From Rotaria sp. Silwood1 (taxonomy: Eukaryota > Rotifera > Eurotatoria > Philodinida > Philodinidae), in contig CAJNOP010000015.1 of the NCBI GenBank assembly GCA_905250075.1, forward strand, positions 803,149-867,148: a stretch of DNA of 64,000 nucleotides, written 5' to 3'. Shown one piece after another: positions 21,143-32,430 of this stretch. The position numbers were made by a program, and so were the translations under genes. The notes under the pieces were generated by a model. The model had not been told where the DNA came from, made no database searches, and saw nothing but the letters and a program-made list of their open reading frames with translations. Numbering within the stretch: position 1 is the stretch's first letter; every line of letters begins with the position of its first letter.

Positions 21143-21981
21143 TTATGTTCGTCTCATATATAATGCACCAAATGTGAGCATACCTAAAATATAAATGAAT
21201 ATATCATGCTGAGCAAATATAATTAGTTTTGGATAAAGCACTGATATTTTCTACACACGTTTTGTTTGTTATCACGTTATCTCAGTAGGTGGTAGAATCA
21301 AGATTCATACATCTTAATTGTTCGTAACAGTATGTTCTCAGGGTAAAAAAGTCATTCTCTTAAAAGCATTGTAATATACTTGCCTATAGTTCCAAGAATA
21401 CTTGCATAGCGACTAATAGAATTTCGTCGTTGTGAAGTTTTATCATAAATCTTCAAACATCCAGTCTTTACAAAAAAAAATACACATATTAAAATTGAAA
21501 CAATATTTTATTCGAATTAAAACAAATTTACCCAATAATTTTGACTTTCAAGCCATGTATGAAGATTTATATCAATAAAATTTGTTGTCCAATCAATAAT
21601 TGATGATATAAAGAAATCCATATTTTGTTGTTGTTGCTGTATAAAATATTCAGCTAGTATAGCTGAAAATGAAATGAATGTTATAATTCGACTCCATGTT
21701 ATTGTTCCATCATTAAATAATTCAGTTGTTATTTCATAATGAATATTTTGAAGATCGATTATTGATGATGACAAATGAACATTAAATATTGGTTGTTGAG
21801 AATAATAAATTGTTTCACAATCATAAGCAAGTTTACGTATAATTATAAATAAACGATTATTTGTTATTGTTTTATTTTTTAAACGCCAGTTGAAATAATC
21901 AGTTACGATCGATCGTGTTGTTGGATTATCATTAGAACACATGTCGTTGAATTTATTGCTTCTTTTTGAATTAAATGACAA
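21143..21981 (-). CDS. Bcl-2 family apoptosis regulator (three exons, C-terminal anchor)
   Basis: Exons 21532-21981, 21384-21465 and 21143-21183 give 190 residues, a normal length for the family. Intron 1 is 66 nt (GTAAAT...AAAG). Intron 2 is 200 nt and uses a GC donor (AG|GCAAGT); only that donor keeps the frame into a plausible tail. A BH4-like segment lies at about 22-37 (TRSIVTDYFNWRLK). BH3 is divergent at about 48-60, with the conserved Asp (D54) but Tyr where Gly is usual. BH1 is at about 88-108 (NDGTITWSRIITFISF). BH2 begins WLESQNYW and is completed only after splicing. The last 25 residues (starting SISRYASILGTIGMLTFGAL) are a tail anchor ending in RRT, predicted to sit in mitochondrial or ER membrane. 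Whether it is pro- or anti-apoptotic cannot be told from sequence; the BH4 resemblance slightly favours a multidomain survival type. Confidence 0.86.
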
Positions 21982-24002
21982 ACGAATAGAATTTACGACT
22001 TTATAAAGTCTTATTGTTTATCGCCGTGACGGTCAATGAAGGAGAAAAGTATTGGTTCATAGAGAAAAAAAAACGAGAGAGAGAAACAGAGAGAACAATC
22101 TCTCTTTTCCTAGTGATTGTTCAGTCATTGTACTCTCGTCTGTTCTTTTTCCTTCTGTAATCGTCCGTTTTGTGTGCTTTATCATTAGAGAATCATGTTC
22201 TTCATGTGTGTATGAATGTTCGACCGCTAACAATGTTCAGCTGCTTCCAATGGCGATTATATCGTATAATTTTTCAAATTACAGATACTTAAAGAAAAAT
22301 AAGAGAACCATAAATGCCAATTAAAAATAAATCAAAAAGGACATTATGCCGCTAGCAAATATCTGTGATAATTTTCATGCGGAATGTCAAAATGATGAAT
22401 TTTATTTCAGTTGATTGATGATAAAACTTGTAGATGTTCCATGATTTCATCATCAATAGTCAACAATGCCGCAATTGACTGAAAACTTTTTATCTTATTT
22501 TAAACAATATTGATACATCAGTGATAGGAAGAATTCACATAAATGAATTGTGTTTTAAGCGTACCTCACTCCTTCGAATCAATTGTAGGTCTTCGCTATA
22601 ATACAACCAGTCGCATTCAAATTTTTACCACATTTAGATCATCAAACATGATGGAATTGATGTTTGCGAAATAAACTTGAAGAGTAAATCTTCAGGAATT
22701 TTTGAAGGAATCTGCAGAAACCATCAAGTTCGCTTGCGACTTCAGAGTATATATTGAGCAGATATTCCATCACCTAATTACATATCGTATGTAGACGATA
22801 TAGATGAAATCATGCATAGAACGAATATATTTCATCTGATCAGAATAGTGTTCCTCTTGCAAATGTTAGACTTTAATCAGTGTTATTATCAAGTGAGAAT
22901 GTAGAAACTATTTGAAAAAAACTCAAAACACTAGATATATACAAATAATATTACATTGAGGACTGAGTATTTTACGACCTTCTATAACTCTTCCACCCTT
23001 AACTAGCACCATTATTGTTGTAGTTTATTATTCATCACTTCATTCTTATCATTGTCCGAATTCTTATTAATGATAGAAGGAAATCTAGTCTCAGTGAGTT
23101 AAACATTTCACGTTCTATGAATCATATCATTTATATTGTCCATAGACGATTTGTAATAAGGCTGTAGGACACTTACTTAACGAATGCTAAATCTGTCTTC
23201 ATTTAGTTCGATCGAGTTGAAATTTTTTCGAAAAATATCAATATGGAGTTGGTGATCTTCGTACCCGACAGTGTTTGAAAACTCATGAAGACGTACTTTA
23301 AAAATTTTTCTTCAAATATGAACTTCATCGTGTTCGATAATCTAGCTGTGAACCTGACAAGTTTTACTCTCGTGTAGAGCTAGATGTAGTTCAAAAGATG
23401 GGGAGATATACTAAAGTTCGTTCGATACAGTGAATAAATTATGAATTTGTTTAGCTATAATTTAATTAAACGTAGGATCTTAATGTATAACTGTTTGATT
23501 AGATTTTTGAATGGTTCCAAAATCTGCATGAATGATTTTTAATAGGAAGTTTCATATCATTGACCAAAGTCTAATCTTGAATTTGATACAAGCTAGATAT
23601 TAGGTCTCATATGAAGTCAAGTACGGTGAAAAAGTTGTTTGAATTTGGAATGGAAAAGATACATTTACTCGTGATAAAACATATTTAAAGCCCATTATCT
23701 TGAATAAAACATTTCAATACTAACAGATTCTTATTAGTAACAGCCAAAGATAATTTTTCTCTGGATTCTTAATGATGATGACAAATGGAGAAATAGGATA
23801 TATAAAATTCATTCTATCTATTTGAGAAAAATGGTGATCATGAATTAGCCATCCTTTCGAAAAAAAATTAGTGTCTGATTTTATTAAAGAAAATTCAAGT
23901 GATAAGAACCTTCTATTTGTTATTCATTCATGACTCATCGTTTAATTAATGAAGTCAGACATTTGTTGTTGTTTTTTTTTTCTTTCTTTTTTTGTATGAT
24001 CA
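21982..24002. other. Intergenic, about 2.0 kb, divergent promoter region
   Basis: Lies between the diverging Bcl-2-like gene (-) and the Cys-rich membrane protein (+), so it should hold both promoters. A GA-rich run sits at about 22060-22095. No convincing TATA box or coding potential seen. The frame 22052-22324 has no coding character. Confidence 0.5.
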
Positions 24003-24980
24003 ATGAATACAGACAAATTAAAATCTAATAAAACTCGATTAAAATCTAATGATTCTATTGAACATCTTCGTCAAAAGTCTACTGAATATTTATTTCAACC
24101 AATAATACAAACAAATGATATAAATAATCAACGTAAACCACCGTCACCATTTCAAACTGGTCTTAAATATTTAAAATTATTAGGTCAAGTTAAACGACAA
24201 AATGAAAATATTTCAAATGATACACATCAAATAAAATCAACAATTATTGATCGACTTGAACGTACATCAGCATTTTTAACAAATTATTATGCACCATTAC
24301 CATCTCTTTCAATTAATTTAACAAATAAATCTATTCAAGTTGATAATTTTGATGAATTATCATATAAAACTGCATTAAATAATAATTATTCATATTTATC
24401 TTTCTATGAATTTTTATTAAGTTTTATTTTACTTTTATTATTTATTTCAATAATTTTATTTCTTCAATTAAATTCATATCCTATACATTGTTTAATACAT
24501 AAAAACTTTTGGTATTCAAATGATTTATCAAATGGTTTTCTATGTGAAAATACAAATATTGAAATTCATTATGTTGAAATTTATTCAATCATTTATCAAA
24601 TTGAAATTAAAAAAAATTCTAAATCAATAAATTGTTTAGGTTTTGATATACTTTCTTGTTTACCAATTGATTATTTATTAGTACCTAAAGGACAAACTAT
24701 TCATCGTAATGATCAATTAATTAAATATTGTAATCATACACAAAAAATTCATTGTAATAATCATTTATTAAGTATTTTACCATATGAATATAAATGGAAT
24801 TTAAAAAATAATCATTTCAATGAATTAATTCATTGTTCATGTTTAACATATTCAAACAATACAAAATGTTTTCATTTTAAAATTAATAATCAATGTGATT
24901 TACATATACCATGGTTCGATTATTGTCTTAAACATTCAACAACAAGTTCAGTATGTCAAGCATATATTAAGAAATTATAA
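24003..24980 (+). CDS. Cys-rich type II single-pass membrane protein, uncharacterised
   Basis: An intronless frame of 325 residues with the AT-rich codon choice of neighbouring genes. Residues 1-135 are hydrophilic and probably cytoplasmic. A strong hydrophobic helix lies at about 137-158 (FLLSFILLLLFISIILFL). The remaining 165 residues carry twelve cysteines, an even number suited to disulphides, and N-glycosylation sequons (NHT, NNT), so the C-terminal part is probably extracellular or lumenal. No signal peptide precedes it. I recognise no family. A polyadenylation signal AATAAA is present about 210 bases after the stop. The start codon is the first Met in frame, preceded by a T-rich tract; an upstream spliced leader or exon cannot be excluded. 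Confidence 0.72.
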   Translation: MNTDKLKSNKTRLKSNDSIEHLRQKSTEYLFQPIIQTNDINNQRKPPSPFQTGLKYLKLLGQVKRQNENISNDTHQIKSTIIDRLERTSAFLTNYYAPLPSLSINLTNKSIQVDNFDELSYKTALNNNYSYLSFYEFLLSFILLLLFISIILFLQLNSYPIHCLIHKNFWYSNDLSNGFLCENTNIEIHYVEIYSIIYQIEIKKNSKSINCLGFDILSCLPIDYLLVPKGQTIHRNDQLIKYCNHTQKIHCNNHLLSILPYEYKWNLKNNHFNELIHCSCLTYSNNTKCFHFKINNQCDLHIPWFDYCLKHSTTSSVCQAYIKKL

Positions 24981-27295
24981 ATTAACAAAATATAATTAGA
25001 ATATTGACATACATATATACATATTTGTTGAGATAAAAGAAAAAGAATTGATCGTGGGAATCAACACGTATTTGATAATTCAAATAGAAGAAAAAACAGC
25101 GGAGAGACCATAGAGAACACTGTACAATCATCTCTTATGACGAAACAGAGATCAATATGAAAGTTGTTTTGTTTTTATTGAAATGAATTAAATAAACAAG
25201 TATTCGGAGTGAGCCATAAATAGCATTACAGTAAAAGAAATTGACATATCTCCATTTCAGTTTGCTCAAATAGACTGATCTTTTGGTTAGTAGTAGAAGC
25301 TGGTTTGATTTCATTTCATCCCGAAACTAAGACTAATTGATTAATTTTATTAGTTCATCAGTATATTTAATTCACCAGTAGTTTCTTTCATAAAATACCT
25401 ACACACAACTTTGTTTTAGGGAAGGTATTTGTAATAATAGAAATGACAAAATAATTCAATAGGTCATAAGATAGTGGCAACAAAATATTAATATGTTCAA
25501 AATATTCATCTAATGACAAGCAATCTTATTCATATCGTCTGATTAAATAAAGACTACGTTGATTCGGAGAAATAAAATTTTTATTTCATGGAGGCTTGTT
25601 TATATTGTTATAAAGTTTTCCTATCGTAGTTATGTTGAATGCATAATCATTCTTTAATTCATCAATCATCACGTATAAATTTGGATTGTAGGCAGCAATA
25701 TTTCCATTAAATCAATGGTGCCACTTCTACAATCCAGATATATGTGAGGATAGAGAAACGCAATGTCCACATCTACAGTTGGATCCGATACGAATCGGGT
25801 TCTGGTATCAATCATTACTCTTTTTCTCCGGAGAAAATCAATGTCTCAATTCTTTCATTTCATAGTTAGAAACAAAGAATATGTTCTTGATCTCTTTTCA
25901 TCCTTTCTTATTTGTCATTCTTTTCTTATGTAATTATTCAACCTTCAATTTTTATATTAACATTGAATAAACATATCTTCAAAATGTTCTGACTGCACAT
26001 TCACATTGGAATCCAAATTTTTTTTGTAAATTGATACGATTCGAATCAGACACTAATTAGAGCGAGTAATCATGTCAGCCCGTTCACCAATTGATTGTGA
26101 GTTAGCACTTTAGTTTTCAATGACAGGATGTTAGCGAAATACTGTAAAATTTGACAGCTTTCTCTGCGAAAATTTTCTTTTGCTTCTGAAGAATACAAGT
26201 TAGCAATTTGTGTTTTTTTAATATTTTCAAAATGTCATAGGCATGAAATAATGATTGTGACACATGTTCAGAAGGAAGAATACGTTCCTTTGTATGTAAC
26301 ATAAAGATATATGATTGCTGTGTTGTGTCATGCAAACCCTACTATCGCTTGGAGTATTGTCCTTTGTAATTGTATTTGTTGAATTTGGGTGCATGAACAA
26401 TATGCACATACTTTAATTCACAAAGTAATTCCTTTTTGATAAGACGATGGTGAAATGACGTTTTCGCTGTCCTGTTGATCTTTGATCAATTTATTATTAC
26501 ACCATATTGTAGAAAATTCTGTAATGAATAAAAAGCCTTTTTTATTTTACAATAGCAATCAATTTTTTAAAAAGCTTCATTTCACAAAAATAAATTTGAC
26601 AAATACTAACAACCCGTTAGATTTACTGATGGAGAAGTTCATTAAATAATAAATCGCGTTTCGATCGCGTCTATGTGCATAATGTAGATCCAGATAAGTT
26701 GTGAATATTCTGAAAAGAATTCGTGCTCTTAGCTTATTGTTACGAAGGTACTGCAATTTCATGATATTTTTTAAATGAGTGCCGTAGTCCTCAGAAACAT
26801 CTGAAAAATTTATTTTTGAATTCGGCTTCAAACTTTGCACCGGGCTCGAACTTTACAAGAGTAGTTTTTTGTGAACGTTTCATATCTTGTCGCTATCCCT
26901 ATTCTAAGATACAAAGATGGTCATAGACTATCTTTTACATACATCGCGTATATAAATCAGCAGATTTGATGTTCTTATTTGAGGAGAGAAGCAAACCAAA
27001 AGACCAGAACCTTATACCATAAACTACTGTCATGAAGACCTGCCTCAATGCAAAGTTTCACTTCAACATTCATTTAAAAAATACCATTAGAGTGCGGTAT
27101 CTCAGCAACAACAAATCAAGAGTATGAATTCTTTTTAGAGTATTCATAGCTCATTTGAGTCTACTTAATCCATATAGCCTCGATTCAAAAGTGATTTATC
27201 AGCTAGATGAGTTCTTTCGTGAGTATCCAACCGCGCTACTTAATGATCAACATAAGTAAAAAAATAAAATATATGTAGTTATTTAAACTTTCATT
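24981..27295. other. Intergenic, about 2.3 kb, no recognised gene
   Basis: Region between convergent genes, so both 3' UTRs should lie here (AATAAA at 25191-25196 for the + gene). Minus-strand frames at 26117-26335, 26227-26409 and 26577-26840 have no recognisable domain. Confidence 0.5.
25191..25196 (+). terminator. Candidate polyadenylation signal AATAAA
   Basis: Canonical hexamer about 210 bases downstream of the stop at 24980. Hexamers are frequent by chance in such AT-rich DNA. Confidence 0.35.
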
Positions 27296-28258
27296 TCAAC
27301 CGGTTATGTATACAGCTGGTTGAACAATAGCTTGTCTTTGTCGTCGTTGTATACATTTCTTTATAGTATTGAAGAATGTCCGTCGAAATAAAGTTGATGT
27401 CAAACAATGAATATAAAAAGCCAAAGAAAAATTAGCATTCAAGAATATAGTCAATATAGCAATAACAATTAAGAATGTAAAATATTCTGTTGTATTTTGT
27501 TCATAAGCTAAATAGATCGTGAACATACGATAGGTACCATAGGGTAATGTACATATAAGAAATAAAATAATTCTTGATAACATAAGAACAAGCATCTGTT
27601 TTTGAAGTTGTTGATTATGACGAACCATTACTACATTTCGTACTTTTCGATAAACAGCAATGAGACAAACAATCATTAATAATGCAGGTACGAGAATATT
27701 TATCCATATTTGTAGAGCGGGCCAAGTAAAATAATAGAATGTACCATAATCAGTTAAATTTACACGTAATGGACCACAAATAATACGACTGAATGAAAAT
27801 GCAGTAGCAAAAGATGGTTGAAGAACATGACTATTGAATGCTACGGCACATAGACTAGACACAAGAAGAACTATAACAACATTCCTCTTTGTACATAATT
27901 GTTTTTTACGATGTGGTAAACGAACACGAATTACTCGATCGATTCCTATAAAAACTAATAGCCAAGGTGATATTGTTTGAACAAAATTGATAATGAATGT
28001 CCGAAATCGACATAATGATATATAATAAGGACTTAATTGAGGTAAACCAAGATTAATAAGAGAAAAATCATAAAGACTCATAAATAAATAGAACATATCA
28101 AATAGCGTAATACTACGAAAGAGAAAAGTTGTAGAAGTCGAACGAAGTTGATGTTGAGAAAATGTCAATAAACTGCACGAATGTCCAATAAGACCCAAGG
28201 AAAAAGTAGCTATAAAACCATACGTTCCTATTGTTGCTGATAATGATGATGCAGACAT
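27296..28258 (-). CDS. Rhodopsin-like (class A) G-protein-coupled receptor
   Basis: A single-exon frame of 320 residues with seven hydrophobic segments. TM1 starts near residue 12. TM3 begins with the conserved Cys in LCRFRTF, paired with the Cys in the second extracellular loop (RIICGPL), which also carries a sequon (NLT). The TM3 end reads GIDRVIRV, a DRV variant of the DRY box. TM6 has CTLPYG where CWxP is usual. TM7 has NANFSLAFY in place of NPxxY. The N-terminus is very short and has no signal peptide. The layout fits the large lineage-specific sets of peptide-receptor-like GPCRs with weak FMRFamide-receptor resemblance in rotifers. The ligand is unknown. It should signal at the plasma membrane through G proteins. 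Confidence 0.88.
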   Translation of the reverse strand: MSASSLSATIGTYGFIATFSLGLIGHSCSLLTFSQHQLRSTSTTFLFRSITLFDMFYLFMSLYDFSLINLGLPQLSPYYISLCRFRTFIINFVQTISPWLLVFIGIDRVIRVRLPHRKKQLCTKRNVVIVLLVSSLCAVAFNSHVLQPSFATAFSFSRIICGPLRVNLTDYGTFYYFTWPALQIWINILVPALLMIVCLIAVYRKVRNVVMVRHNQQLQKQMLVLMLSRIILFLICTLPYGTYRMFTIYLAYEQNTTEYFTFLIVIAILTIFLNANFSLAFYIHCLTSTLFRRTFFNTIKKCIQRRQRQAIVQPAVYITG

Positions 28259-31200
28259 AATTGAACTTATGATTTATTAGCGAAGTTAATATAGGTCGAG
28301 AAACTAGTGAAAGAAAATTTTCTTTTTACTGATGATAAACTTAAGATAGATAAAATAAATATATTGTATCTTTCATGCATGGGTAATGATGTATTAAATT
28401 ATAGTTTTTATAAAAGACATTGCCTCAAGAATGGCATCAACGGAAACATCATATTCCTACCTACTGCTTTTCTTAAGGGCTAATACACCATGCGTGTAAG
28501 AAAAAGAAAAAGAAATGAGCATAAAGTACTTTTAAAATATTCTGTTTTTTTTTATCATTAATTAATGTCAAATATCTGGATTATTAATCAAGGTTGAAGG
28601 ATTATTTTATATGTTTGTTTAAAAAAAAACATCTACTCATTTTACTAAGAATGTTTGCTTTTGAATATTTTTTAAAATTTCTTGTTCGAATAAAAGGATA
28701 TGTTGTAGAGTAGATACAAGAGAAGTTACTATATTCCGAACAAACATTTTCTCTCCCAGATATAATTAAAAAACCAAGTATTTATCTAAGACCAAGTGAA
28801 CCCATGCTAAATGAAAACAAATTATTAACGACGTTAATCTTATTATTATCTGAATGGATCATTATTTATTTGATTCAATACATATGATGAAAAATTTCAC
28901 TATACTCAATGACATATCGCGTTTCATTGAAGTCCAATATGAATAAGGTGATTACTTCTTTTAATAGTTACTACTGTTCGTTTCTAGAACACGGAGATAT
29001 TCTCTTTTCATTGCTCGATTTTTGTAGATATATGTTTTTACAATAAAAATTATATCTCTGCCATTAAAAAGATACGCTAGAATTATTTGTAAACACTTTT
29101 AGTTCAATCGATTATTGAATCATTCTCTAATTTATTTAAATAAAATAAAACAAAATGAACATTCAATCTCTCACAGAATTACACGATAGAAATAAAAATT
29201 TCATGTAATCTATGATTAACTAAACCAATATCGAATACGATATAAGCTTTCTACTCTATAAAATTTGTAAAATAAGATATTTGTAGCTATTTTGAAATTT
29301 TAATAAACTATAAAAGATAAACACGCATGTTATCATACTGTTTTCCATAAGGTAAAAACTAAGAAGGGAAACATATCCAACTGTTAATCGCTGACCGAAA
29401 TCATATTTTGCTCTTGACTAGGACTCATTTCAAAAAGGCCTGGAAGCATTTCTCTCCATAAACTTTTTCAATATGTTATCATCGTTTTATCGGATTATCG
29501 GCTTATGACAAGGTATTCATAAAAAAGAAACAAACAAAGAATTTTCATTTTGATATTTGCCCATAAATATATCTCTTAAAAAAAACCATAAAGCTAACTT
29601 TTCTTTAATATTCAATAAGTCAAAAAGGAATCTTCTGCTTTGGCTAAAACTTTAAACAATTAGATAAAGCTTGTTGCGTTCTAGAAAAATATGCATATTA
29701 AAAAATTGTTAAATCTTTTCTTTCAAATAAAACTTATGAGAAAAACTATCAAAATCAATATACAGCTTTGTACATTTCTTTTTCTATCGAGCAAACTTGC
29801 TAAATTTTTAAATAAAACTATCTTTTCCTTCTTTTTTGTTTCTGTTGCTCTATAAACTTGCATGAATGATTTTTAGACTCATTATGTAAAACTACTTTTA
29901 AAGACATAGATTACTTCATTTTTGTGCAAACAGTTCTACATAATAAGGTCTAGAAATAAACTGCAAACTCCTAGAGTAAAAGAAATATACAAGAAGAAAA
30001 AGATAGTTTTATTCAATAATTGAATAAATTTATTCCATAGAAAAGAACTTATGTCCTTCATATTAATTTGAATAGTTTTTCTCGTAGATTTTATTTCAGA
30101 GAAATGATTCGAAACTATTTAAATATACATATCCTTTTAGAACTTAACGAACTCTATCTAATTGAGTAAAAATATTGCAAAACAATTCTGGTTAATTTTT
30201 TTTATTACTAACACCTTTGACAACATTGCTGCTATTATAAAATAGATTGAGATTTTTGTTGGAAAACAAAAACAAAGCGTTAAGGAGAAAATAATCTTAG
30301 ATTACTTGTTAACAACGTATTTATTTTCATTACTTAATTCAGTATTCTTATGTAAACCAATGGAATAATCTGAACTGTCAATATCAATAATTCATAATAT
30401 TTGGATTTCTTAAAATGAGAAATAACATGATGGCAAACATGTTCATGACGGAAATTTATCATAATTTCTTCTATGAGAGTCTACGATTTAAAAATATCAG
30501 ATGTCGCATAGGATCTCATTTTGACATTTTTTGGACTTGTGAAGTCAGCTGCCTTTTCTACTCAGGCATTATTCGAGTGACAGTTCAGTTCTTTTTTTCA
30601 TTATTCATTTAAATATGAAGATCTTTGTTAGAAATAAAATATTTTCTATGTACGACATGTTCTGATATAAGAATTAAAACAATTTGGGATCGTTAGTTTT
30701 TACTATAGTGTTCTGCCCTTGAAAAATTCTCAGGACAATCCCTATCATTTTAGGTAACGGAAGAAATGGATTTTTTATAGAATTCGAAAGTGTTGTGTAG
30801 GACTCTATTTATCAAACATTAAAATCCAAAAGCCAAATATGAAATTTTTACATAGTAAAACAAAAAGATCCATGAAGGCATATAATCATTTTGGAAGAGA
30901 GAAGACACAACTACATCCATCGAGCTATTGTGAAAAGATGATTTGGAATGTATTTTAATGTGTTGTCGAAAAAAATTTACACTGATATATGGATGTTTGA
31001 TTGTAGGTCGCACAATCTTGATGAAATCTTTTTTAGTGACAGAAAAAGTTAAAATCTCTATTGCTTTGGACATTGAAAGTGTTAAATAAGGTCAAAAAGT
31101 CAAATTAGAGCATAAGTAATAATCGTTCATTTATCTTTCTTTAAATTAATAATGCTTCATGAATAGAAAAAAGAGGATTGATGATTATTATTTAAAAAAG

Positions 31201-32430
31201 AACTGATAGAGTACATGATGTGTTTTTGAGTAAGGTAATCAGTTCGATCATCATTAATAAATAGAACATCGAATGAAAACAAACCTAATGAATACTGTTG
31301 TATAAAATAATCACAATGCTATTATTATTCTCAATTTTGCACATAATTTATTACAAATAATATCATTATGAAACCATTAGAAGCGTATTCATACTTTGAC
31401 AATAGCATTATAGTTTACTTTAAACATTTACTGCTAACAGAGAAGTATGGCAATCCTTGAGGAATATTTTATTAATGCTAATTGAATATAAGTAAAAGCA
31501 AAATTGAAAAAATGGCTATTAAATCTTATTTTTGCATGAGATTTATGATGATTATTCACAACTAATTATTCTCAAAAACTGAGTTTCTCATTTTATCTTT
31601 TAAATAGACGCATCATCAATTCTATTTCAACTAGGATAACATCAAATGAAATAGTCACTATTCTTAATTATTACGTTATGATAGACAAACACAGAAAATG
31701 AAAGTAGTAATGAGAAGTCGCCAAGATAGAATAGTTTTAAACATTCATATTTTTATTGCGCCACTGTGGGCGGCTAGAAAACTATCATTATTATCATCAA
31801 ACACACTCTGATTCACAAATCCATGGTCTTTGAGAGTGCATCAAGCCAACATCGATTGCATTTAAGTTTTCTTTTGAAATTTTTGGCATTTTTCTTTTTT
31901 AGACTTCTTTTTGCTACGATAATTCAGTTGTCGATATTTTTCCATTCATTCATTATTATGATAATCAAAGCTACTTGAGTTTATTAGCATGCAACTATTA
32001 GATACTTATCCAACACATTCACTGAATTGGCATATAATATGTTATTATATTTTCTATACATACATGCATTGCTATTTCTATATGTTCATCTTTCATGAAC
32101 CTAATAATAAGAAGAAATTGTTTCAATTTTTTTAAGCATGAGTTATTTATTTCTAATTCATTTACTTCTAACATTTATACAAAGCGATGTAAAAAAAAAA
32201 AACTCATTTTCACTGTTGTTTTAAACACACAATCATCATGAATCATGCATTTTGCGTATCATTATTGATATATATATATATATATATGTATAGAAAAGAA
32301 TCTAAATATATTGCAAACAAGAGATAGGAATGATTACATATATAAGTGTTGCACAATTATAAAAAAGCAAAGAAAGAAAACCTAATCAGTAGCATGGAAT
32401 GATTGACTATTAAATGTAAAAATTGCGTTT
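28259..32430. other. Intergenic, about 4.2 kb, no recognised gene
   Basis: Promoter side of the GPCR and 3' side of IMPDH. Very AT-rich, with a (TA)9 microsatellite at 32269-32286. Frames at 30415-30612 (+) and 30819-31073 (-) look random. No RNA gene seen. Confidence 0.5.

Noticed and set aside
22052..22324. 90-residue + strand frame upstream of the Bcl-2-like gene
   Set aside because: Starts in a GA-rich run and has no coherent domain; best explained as promoter-side noise.
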